DNA from: an uncultured bacterium
Lineage (GTDB): Bacteria > Bacillota > Clostridia > Oscillospirales > Ruminococcaceae
Assembly (NCBI GenBank): GCA_905215965.1
Contig: CAJMSD010000009.1
Span: 1-64,000, forward strand
Direction: 5' to 3'
Length of the DNA stretch: 64,000 bases
Below, piece after piece: positions 25,376-32,305 of this stretch. The position numbers and the translations under genes were made by a program. How positions within the stretch are numbered: the first letter of the stretch is position 1; each line of letters opens with the position of its first letter. Under the pieces are notes generated by a model, which did not search any database, had not been told where the DNA came from, and was given only the letters and a program-made list of their open reading frames with translations.

Positions 25376-25774
25376 ATGAAATATAAAGTAACACTTAACG
25401 GTAAGACGTATGAAGTTGAAGTTGAGCAGGGAAAAGCTGTCTTACTGGACGAATATGAAGCGCTTGCTCCTGCACCTGCAGCAGCTGAACCTGTACCTGC
25501 GGCAGCACCGGCAGCGGCTGCTCCCACACCTGCACCTGCCGCTCCTGTTAATCTTGCAGCCGGCGAAACAATTTCCGCTCCTATGCCGGGAAATATACTG
25601 AGGATCGACGTAAAACAGGGAGATACAGTTAAAGCCGGACAGATCCTTGTGATCCTTGAAGCAATGAAAATGGAAAACGAGATCGTTGCTTCCAAGGACG
25701 GAACAGTCGCACAGGTAGTAACAAGTAAGGGCGCAGTTGTTGAAACAGGCACTCCGCTTGTTGTTATCGCATAA
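25376..25774 (+). CDS. Biotin carboxyl carrier protein of decarboxylase
   Basis: Biotinylated carrier of 132 residues. A short N-terminal beta segment is followed by an Ala/Pro-rich flexible hinge (about 25-58), then a biotinyl domain with the biotin-accepting Lys in LEAMKMENE (about residue 98). The hinge lets the domain shuttle carboxyl groups between the alpha and beta subunits. Splitting the biotin domain from the alpha subunit is common in Clostridia. Preceded by AAGGAGG. Confidence 0.95.
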   Translation: MKYKVTLNGKTYEVEVEQGKAVLLDEYEALAPAPAAAEPVPAAAPAAAAPTPAPAAPVNLAAGETISAPMPGNILRIDVKQGDTVKAGQILVILEAMKMENEIVASKDGTVAQVVTSKGAVVETGTPLVVIA

Positions 25775-25787
25775 GGGAGGATGTTAA

Positions 25788-27014
25788 ATGGATATTCTCG
25801 AAACCCTTTTAAAGTTATGGAATGATTCGGGTTTTTCCAGTTTTTTCGCCGACGGCGGCTGGAAAAATCTCGTTATGATAGGTATAGCTTGTGTACTTCT
25901 ATATCTCGGTATTGTTAGAAAGTTCGAGCCTCTGCTTCTTGTAGGTATCGCTTTTGGTATGCTTCTTGTAAATGTATCGAATTTTTTCGTAGACGGAGCC
26001 AGTTCGTCGGAAGCTCTTTATCACCCCGAACTATGGGATCAATTCCTTGATCACGACAGTCCGTTCTACCATAGTTACGGAAACATAATGTCAAACGGCG
26101 GCTTCCTTGACATTCTTTACATTGGCGTTAAGGCAGGACTTTATCCGTCACTGATTTTCCTTGGCGTCGGAGCTATGACCGATTTCGGTCCTCTTATTGC
26201 AAATCCAAAGAGCCTGCTTCTCGGCGCTGCTGCTCAGATGGGCGTTTTCCTCGCTTTCTTTGGAGCAGTTTGTCTTGGATTTACAGGTAATCAGGCAGCT
26301 TCTATCGGTATAATCGGCGGAGCTGACGGCCCGACTGCAATATTCTTGACAACAAGACTTGCTCCCGAGCTTCTCGGCCCAATTGCAATAGCAGCATATT
26401 CTTATATGGCGCTGATCCCAATGATCCAGCCTCCGCTTATGAGAATGCTTACTACCAAAAAAGAGCGCGAGATCAAAATGGAACAGAACAGAACTGTATC
26501 AAAAACAGAAAAAATTCTCTTCCCGATCATCGTTGCAATGTTTGTAATTCTTCTTCTTCCGTCAACAGCACCGCTCGTAGGCTGTCTTATGCTTGGTAAT
26601 CTGTGGAAAGAATGCGGAGTTACAGCAAGACTTTCAGATACCGTTCAGAATGCTCTTATGAATATTGTTACTATATTCCTTGGAATTTCTGTCGGAGCTA
26701 CTACAATTGCTTCACGTTTCCTGTCGCTTGAAACTCTCAAGATCGTTGGTCTCGGACTTATCGCTTTCTGCTTCTCAACAATTGGAGGACTTCTTGTCGG
26801 CAAGCTCATGTGTAAGATCTCAGGCGGAAAAATTAATCCGCTTATAGGATCAGCAGGTGTTTCGGCAGTTCCTATGGCAGCGCGTGTTTCTCAGGTAGAG
26901 GGACAGAAAGCAAATCCGTCCAACTTCCTTCTCATGCACGCTATGGGACCGAATGTTGCCGGAGTAATCGGTTCGGCAATTGCAGCAGGATTCCTGCTTG
27001 CAGTATTTGGTTAA
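25788..27014 (+). CDS. oadB: Oxaloacetate decarboxylase beta subunit (Na+ channel)
   Basis: Integral membrane subunit of 408 residues that releases CO2 from carboxybiotin while pumping Na+ out. About ten membrane helices. Conserved segments: GADGPTAIF, which holds the Asp essential for Na+ transport, GNLWKECGV, and the C-terminal AHAMGPNVAGVIGSA-like stretch (MHAMGPNVAGVIGS). Related beta subunits of methylmalonyl-CoA and glutaconyl-CoA decarboxylases are similar; the alpha subunit points to oxaloacetate. The operon lets an anaerobe turn decarboxylation into a sodium gradient. Confidence 0.95.
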   Translation: MDILETLLKLWNDSGFSSFFADGGWKNLVMIGIACVLLYLGIVRKFEPLLLVGIAFGMLLVNVSNFFVDGASSSEALYHPELWDQFLDHDSPFYHSYGNIMSNGGFLDILYIGVKAGLYPSLIFLGVGAMTDFGPLIANPKSLLLGAAAQMGVFLAFFGAVCLGFTGNQAASIGIIGGADGPTAIFLTTRLAPELLGPIAIAAYSYMALIPMIQPPLMRMLTTKKEREIKMEQNRTVSKTEKILFPIIVAMFVILLLPSTAPLVGCLMLGNLWKECGVTARLSDTVQNALMNIVTIFLGISVGATTIASRFLSLETLKIVGLGLIAFCFSTIGGLLVGKLMCKISGGKINPLIGSAGVSAVPMAARVSQVEGQKANPSNFLLMHAMGPNVAGVIGSAIAAGFLLAVFG

Positions 27015-27030
27015 CCGCAATATTGATGAA

Positions 27031-27065
27031 AAAAGGTCACTTTTATCAATTAAAAGTGACCTTTT
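27031..27065. terminator. Terminator between oadB and hslO
   Basis: AAAAGGTCACTTTT and AAAAGTGACCTTTT form a 14-base-pair stem with a seven-base loop. T-rich flanks on both strands suit both convergent operons. Confidence 0.88.
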
Positions 27066-27092
27066 CTTTATAATCATAAATTGTTAGAAATT

Positions 27093-27971
27093 TTACTCTG
27101 CTTCCTCTTTGAGCTTTAGAATTTCTTGTGGAGTGAAAACGTATTCCTTGCCGCAGAAATGACAGCAAACCGACGTATTTTTTCCTTCAGCGGCAATTGC
27201 GCTCAGTTCGTCTTTTCCTATGCTGATGAGAACTCTTTCCGTTCTTTTACGGCTGCAATCGCATCCGTACACAGGCTCTGCCGAATCAAGCTCGTTTGGT
27301 TCAAGTCCGTTAAGGATTATTCCTGCGATCTCTTCCGGAGTTTTTCCCTCGTCGAGCATTGCCGATATGGGAAGCATTCCTGCAACATTTTTCTCTATTA
27401 TGTTGATACATTTTTCATCGGCAAAGGGGAGAAGCTGAACGAGAAATCCTCCCGCAGACTTTACCGTAAGATCGGGATTCACAAGAACTCCAAGACTGCA
27501 AACTGTTGGTATCTGTTCACTTGCCGCATAATAATTGGCGATATCCTCGGCAATTTCTCCCGAAACGAGCGGTATAACTCCGACGTATGGTTCTTTCATT
27601 CCGAGGTCCTTAACGACAGAAAGAGTTCCGTCCGCTCCGACAGCTCCGCCGACATCGAGCTTTCCCTGAGCATTGAGCGGAATCTCCACCACAGGATTGC
27701 TCACGCAGCTTTTGACGTTTCCCCAGTTGTCGGCAACCGCAGTAAGCTGACCTGCAGGGCCTCCGCCGTCTACTCGGAGAGTGATGCTGTCGCCGTCGTT
27801 TTTGAGCATATACCCCATTAATGAAGCAGCTATGGAAAGCCGACCGAGACCTGCCGTTACAACTGCCGATGTTTTGTGGATCCTTTCGATCTCCGCAACA
27901 ATATCCTTTGCGTCAATAACCTCTGCAAACGCCGAACCGTCGGCTGAAATTGCTCTATATAATTTTCCCAT
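27093..27971 (-). CDS. hslO: Hsp33 redox-regulated chaperone
   Basis: Holdase chaperone of 292 residues switched on by oxidation. The C-terminal zinc centre has the CxC pair in GCDCSRK (about 235-240) and the CxxC pair in CCHFCGKE (about 267-273). The N-terminal domain carries a family-type segment near residue 65 (SITLRVDGGGPAGQLTAVAD). Located 16 bases after the methyltransferase gene on the minus strand, so they are probably co-transcribed. Confidence 0.95.
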   Translation of the reverse strand: MGKLYRAISADGSAFAEVIDAKDIVAEIERIHKTSAVVTAGLGRLSIAASLMGYMLKNDGDSITLRVDGGGPAGQLTAVADNWGNVKSCVSNPVVEIPLNAQGKLDVGGAVGADGTLSVVKDLGMKEPYVGVIPLVSGEIAEDIANYYAASEQIPTVCSLGVLVNPDLTVKSAGGFLVQLLPFADEKCINIIEKNVAGMLPISAMLDEGKTPEEIAGIILNGLEPNELDSAEPVYGCDCSRKRTERVLISIGKDELSAIAAEGKNTSVCCHFCGKEYVFTPQEILKLKEEAE

Positions 27972-27987
27972 TACAAATTACCTCTTT

Positions 27988-28755
27988 TTAAATAGTTTGT
28001 CCGTTTTTAATACATCTTGCCGCATAAATTATGCGCTGTGAAGTTTCCGCAGGCGATTCGAAAGTATCGTCTCCGTATTTAGCGAGAACCTCGAATCCGC
28101 TTTCTTCAAGGAGCTTTTCTATGTCTTCTTCGCTGTAAGCTTTTTCGGAGAAGCTCTCACTGCTCCTCGAATAAAGGCCATTTTCCTCACGCTCGAAAAA
28201 TTCCAGATTCATCCTGACTTCGTCCGTTTCTGCATTAAGAGTATTCTCCCAGATACAGTAAACGCTGTCGGTCTCATATGTGAAGGTATTGTTTGCGAGA
28301 ATTTTCCTATGCTTGTAAAGCGTGTTGACATCGAAAATAAAAAGACCGTTCATTTCGCTGAAAAAAGCAGCTCCCTCGAAAACTTTTCTCACGTCGTTAA
28401 TATCTGCAAGATGATTTATGCTGTCAAGAGCGCAAATTATCACATCAACAGTCCCGAACATATCGAGCTTTCGCATATCCTGACAAAGATACTGGATATT
28501 AAGTCCGCTTTCAAACTTTTTTTCAATAGCCATTCCAAGCATTTCGCCTGAGTTATCAACACCGATAACGTCGTAACCGAGCCGAGCCATGACCTCGGAA
28601 ATACTTCCAGTTCCGCAGGCAAGATCAAGGAGGATATTTTCTTTAGTTGTCTTGAATTTTTTAATAATTTTATGGAAGTATTCACCGCGCCCGACGTAGT
28701 CGATATTAGCAGTCAATTCATCGTAATATCGGGCAAAAACACTGTAGCCTGACAT
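27988..28755 (-). CDS. Class I SAM-dependent methyltransferase
   Basis: Methyltransferase-fold protein of 255 residues. Motif I is LLDLACGTGSISEVMARLGY (about 41-60), followed by GVDNSGEML with the acidic residue for the SAM ribose, and DVIICALDSINHL as motif IV. The target is not evident; the family includes small-molecule and tRNA enzymes. It sits upstream of hslO in the same direction and is preceded on that strand by the broken lipoprotein gene. Confidence 0.87.
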   Translation of the reverse strand: MSGYSVFARYYDELTANIDYVGRGEYFHKIIKKFKTTKENILLDLACGTGSISEVMARLGYDVIGVDNSGEMLGMAIEKKFESGLNIQYLCQDMRKLDMFGTVDVIICALDSINHLADINDVRKVFEGAAFFSEMNGLFIFDVNTLYKHRKILANNTFTYETDSVYCIWENTLNAETDEVRMNLEFFEREENGLYSRSSESFSEKAYSEEDIEKLLEESGFEVLAKYGDDTFESPAETSQRIIYAARCIKNGQTI

Positions 28756-28769
28756 TTAATTTCACCTCG

Positions 28770-29995
28770 TTATTCATAAAAATCCGGAGCATCTTTCGCC
28801 TCATAAGATGCAGCGAAAACCTTTTCTCCGCTTTCGTCAAAAGTATAATCAGTAACTGTGGATTTTTCGTCTTCATTATATATACGTTCTCTGTAGCCAA
28901 TAGCTTTTAAAGTACCGTTATCCCATTGATAAGCGGTCACGCAAGATCCTTCCGCTTCGCTATGATAGACCTTTACCGTATCCTTACTGCTTGCATAAGC
29001 CATTTTATCGATTTTATTCAGCTCGTCCCATTCTTCAAGACACCCTGTATCAGGATCGTATCGGTAATATATTCCCGTCGGCTCGCTGCTTAAATCATCC
29101 GGAATAAAAACATCAAGATAACCGTCAAAATCGTAGTCTATTTTATATATTGCGTCCTCAATGGTGTAATATGATCTTCTGCTATGGGAGCATAAATTTC
29201 AGCGTAATTTCCATCGATAGTCTGCATGACCTCGCCGTCTTTCAGAACATCTATCCCGTTTTTATTTATGGAAAAATACACAAGCTCGTCACGCTCAAAG
29301 GTCTTGAATAATGCTTTGTTTTCCAAATTTCTGAATTCTCTCTTTACGAGAATATCGTTTCCATCCGCAGAACACTCATAGTAATCCGAAATCAAGTAAT
29401 TACCGAAATAAACGTCCTTGAATGAAGTTTTTTCCAAAGCATCGTTATTCCACTTATAATATGTGTATCTGCTGCCTGTTTGAGCATAATCAGTGAGGAC
29501 GAGAATTTGATCGCTTTCGCTGAGAACAGTCATTTGCCTGCCTATTTTATTTAATTCTTCCCATGGCTCAAACTGTTTTGAATCTGGAATATAGCGGTAA
29601 AAAGTGCCTGTAATCCCTCCGTGATTTTCGGCTGGAATAAAAATATCCTTATATCCGTCAAAGTCAAAATCATCGGCAACAATATTTCTTTTTTCCGTTT
29701 CATATCCAAGTGAAACATACTGAGTCGATTCACCGTCAACAATAAGCTCGATTCCGTTTTCATCAATGGAATATGTGAGGGAGTTTGTCGTTTTTATCTC
29801 GGATTGAGTAACAGCTTCGTTCTTAGTCTCTGTTGTCGGAACTGTAGTTCCTTCCGTTGCAGATGTTGTCTCAGCAGTTATAGCGGATTGATTTTTATTG
29901 GTTTCCGAGCTTTTTTCGCCATCGGAGCATCCGGACAAAATTCCGGCACATAGGCAAATTGAAAATATTCGTTTTACGATTTCTTTCCTTTTCAT
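28770..29995 (-). pseudogene. Frameshifted lipoprotein with two DxDxDGY modules
   Basis: Starts at ATG 29995 with a lipobox ILSGC after a short signal peptide and a Thr/Glu-rich linker. The first module is intact: DFDFDGYKDIFIP, GTFYRYIPD, WEELNKIG. The reading frame ends early at 29138, but moving by one base near 29163-29178 opens a second module down to 28770 with the same signatures (DYDFDGYLDVFIP, GIYYRYDPD, WDELNKID). Compared with the intact neighbour at 30009-31295, one base appears missing. There is no slippery heptamer, so this looks like a mutation or a sequencing error rather than programmed shifting. Confidence 0.8.
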
Positions 29996-30008
29996 TTATT
30001 CATTCTCC

Positions 30009-31295
30009 TTATGCGTCACGGATAACCTCGTTCCCATTTTTATCAATATAATACCACTTTTTTACGGATTCATTTGTATTTTCATCAATAACAGTTTCAC
30101 TGCGTTCCACTAAAATAAGACTTCCGTCATTCCACTTATAAATAAAAGTTTGATCGTTTCCGTCATTCTGCACAAGGATTTTTCCTATGCTCACATTAGA
30201 TGAAATTCCGGTATACATAAACTTTCCGATTTTATTCAGCTCGTCCCATTTTTCAAAAAGTCCGCTATCAGGAACATATCGGTAATAAGTTCCGTTAGAA
30301 TTTTCATTCATAATAAACAAATCATTGTAACCGTCAAAATCGTAATCCTCGAAAAAAAGATTCTTTTCACTAAGATTGTGACCGCATTCAAGAGTCTGAA
30401 CGATTTTTCCGTCGAGCAAAACTTCAACGCTGTTCTCATTCACGCTGAAAGAAAAGCTGTGTGGAAATTCAACTTCTTCTGTGCCAAGCCACTCTTTATT
30501 CTCGTCAAGCAACGCACGTTCCTTTTTAACAAAAGTTTCTTTTCCGGTGCGATCATATTCAAAATGGTCAATATAAATCTGATTGTTGTAAGTGGCATAC
30601 TGAACTTCACGAGAAACAGATCGGAGCTTTCTGTTTTCCCATTTATAGGCAGTAACTTCATGATCGACAGCGCTGCCTGTTTCGGAAAGAATTAAATTCT
30701 GATTGTCAATATCAGTACTCATCAATAAACCAATTTTATTAAGCTCGTCCCATTCCTCAAAAGGATTAAAATCCCTTGTCGGGTTCATATAGAAATATTT
30801 TCCGGGAACGTTAGCCACTCCTACTCTGGTTGGCACAAAAAGATCGTAATAGCCGTCAAAATTGAAATCAGCAATTGTGAGAAACTTTTCCGGAGCTTCA
30901 TCATATTTTTCCACAGATTCCAGAAATTCCGAGCAGTCAAGCTCTATTTTCTGATAAATAGAGCCTTCAAAAAAATGTATTCCGTCGGCTTCTACCTTAA
31001 AATTGTATCCGTCTGAAACAAATTCAGATTCTGTTGTTATTTCCTCGTCGACCGATGGTTTTACAGCTGTTTCGGGTTCTGTTGCTGTTTCAGTCTCAGT
31101 TGTTGCTTCTGCTGAAATATTTTCGGATTCTGATGTCATTATCTCCTCTGTCGTTGTTTCCGCAGTCGTTTCAGGAGCGGAAATTTGCTCATTTTTGTTT
31201 GAAACTGCATTTCTATCTTCGCCTGAACAGCCGGACAAAACTCCGGTACAAAGACACAAGGCAGAAATCAGATTTATAAGTTCTTTTCTTTTCAT
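30009..31295 (-). CDS. Lipoprotein with two DxDxDGY (FG-GAP/XAC2610-like) modules
   Basis: Predicted surface lipoprotein of 428 residues. The signal peptide ends in the lipobox VLSGC; a 75-residue Thr/Glu/Ser linker follows. Two modules of about 165 residues each carry the loop DFNFDGYYDLFVP or DYDFDGYNDLFIM, then an aromatic strand (GKYFYMNP, GTYYRYVPD), then the motif WDELNKIG. The DxDxDG loop resembles calcium-binding loops of FG-GAP and VCBS repeats and of XAC2610-like proteins. Ligand unknown. It is the middle of three tandem paralogues and lies 13 bases before the frameshifted one. Confidence 0.8.
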   Translation of the reverse strand: MKRKELINLISALCLCTGVLSGCSGEDRNAVSNKNEQISAPETTAETTTEEIMTSESENISAEATTETETATEPETAVKPSVDEEITTESEFVSDGYNFKVEADGIHFFEGSIYQKIELDCSEFLESVEKYDEAPEKFLTIADFNFDGYYDLFVPTRVGVANVPGKYFYMNPTRDFNPFEEWDELNKIGLLMSTDIDNQNLILSETGSAVDHEVTAYKWENRKLRSVSREVQYATYNNQIYIDHFEYDRTGKETFVKKERALLDENKEWLGTEEVEFPHSFSFSVNENSVEVLLDGKIVQTLECGHNLSEKNLFFEDYDFDGYNDLFIMNENSNGTYYRYVPDSGLFEKWDELNKIGKFMYTGISSNVSIGKILVQNDGNDQTFIYKWNDGSLILVERSETVIDENTNESVKKWYYIDKNGNEVIRDA

Positions 31296-31299
31296 AAGC

Positions 31300-32250
31300 T
31301 TATTTTACCTCACTGCCAATATGTTTTTCATTGCCATTTTGGTCTACGGAGTATATCTCCATAACTTCACCTGTCTCTGACACACGATGCTCAAACAGAA
31401 TGAGTTTGTTATCTTCCCACTTATAATCAAAATATTCGAGCCAATAGTCATCATTGAAGCTTTTCTCTCTCAGGGTGGAGGTTTCAGTGTCAACAATCAT
31501 TTCACGACCGATTTTATTCATTTCGTCCCACTTTTCAAAAAGTCCGATATCGGGAACAAAGCGGTAATAAGTTCCGTTGGAAAACATTGTACCGTTCTTC
31601 ATACGAATAAATAAATCGTCATAGCCGTCAAAATCATAATCTGCAAATTTGACTGAGGATTTATCGTCAATAGCACTGAAATCTACTTCAATTTTCTGTA
31701 CTGTCTCACCTGTATCTTTAAGATTGATGTAAAGTGTGTCATCCTGTTGATCAATGTATATCTGCACAGGATTTACAAATACAGTTTTTCCGTTTATACA
31801 CCGATTTATAATGGTTTCTGTTTTGTTGATCGGACTATAATAATAGGTATCCGTACATTCTTCACCGGAAGAATTAATATAATTCGTCTGATGTCCATGG
31901 TATTGCAGCGTGCTTTTATTAGTTGACATAATATAATAGTAGGTTGAATCCTCATAGGTGTAGAAATAGTAGGGCGGCTCTGAGAGTGTGTCGAAAATAC
32001 CTCTGTCAAAAATTTCAGTAAGTTCGTCTGCTGTGACTAATGTCAGCGGAGGAGGAGAGCCGATTTCAATCTGAGTTTCAGCAGTAGTAGTTGTTGTTGT
32101 TGTTGTGGATTTAGTCACGGTAGTTGTTTCAGATGATGCTGTACTTTCTATTACAGATGAATTGTCAGCAGAGGCGATAGAGCTTTTATTTCCGTCTGAG
32201 CAGCCGACAAGCAAACCTGTCAGAACAATAGCAATGATATACTTTTTCAT
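31300..32250 (-). CDS. Lipoprotein with one DxDxDGY module
   Basis: Predicted lipoprotein of 316 residues. The ATG at 32250 is chosen because GGAG lies eight bases upstream; an ATG at 32271 precedes that site. Signal peptide MKKYIIAIVLTGLLVGC with the Cys as lipidation site, then a Ser/Thr linker with long Thr runs. The N-terminal half of the mature protein is unlike its neighbours; the C-terminal half has one module (DYDFDGYDDLFIR, GTYYRFVPD, WDEMNKIG). Third member of the tandem family, possibly the first gene of the set in transcription, lying downstream of secA. Confidence 0.78.
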   Translation of the reverse strand: MKKYIIAIVLTGLLVGCSDGNKSSIASADNSSVIESTASSETTTVTKSTTTTTTTTAETQIEIGSPPPLTLVTADELTEIFDRGIFDTLSEPPYYFYTYEDSTYYYIMSTNKSTLQYHGHQTNYINSSGEECTDTYYYSPINKTETIINRCINGKTVFVNPVQIYIDQQDDTLYINLKDTGETVQKIEVDFSAIDDKSSVKFADYDFDGYDDLFIRMKNGTMFSNGTYYRFVPDIGLFEKWDEMNKIGREMIVDTETSTLREKSFNDDYWLEYFDYKWEDNKLILFEHRVSETGEVMEIYSVDQNGNEKHIGSEVK

Positions 32251-32271
32251 ATACATTACTCCATAAAGCAA

Positions 32272-32293
32272 TAGCCTGCCGAAGCGACAGGCT
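32272..32293 (-). terminator. Hairpin after secA
   Basis: AGCCTG and CAGGCT arms around a short loop, in the minus-strand direction just after the secA stop. The T-rich tail is modest, so termination before the lipoprotein genes may be partial. Confidence 0.6.
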
Positions 32294-32305
32294 GAAATTA
32301 TCAGA

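Noticed and set aside
27126..27821. Open frame of 231 codons opposite hslO
   Set aside because: Antisense to a conserved chaperone gene; composition Ser/Arg-rich and unstructured.
28770..29003. A separate 77-residue gene
   Set aside because: Its frame continues upstream without a stop into the second lipoprotein module, so it is the tail of the frameshifted gene and not its own gene.
29138..29200. Programmed -1 frameshift in the lipoprotein
   Set aside because: No slippery heptamer, no evident downstream pseudoknot; a simple indel is more likely.
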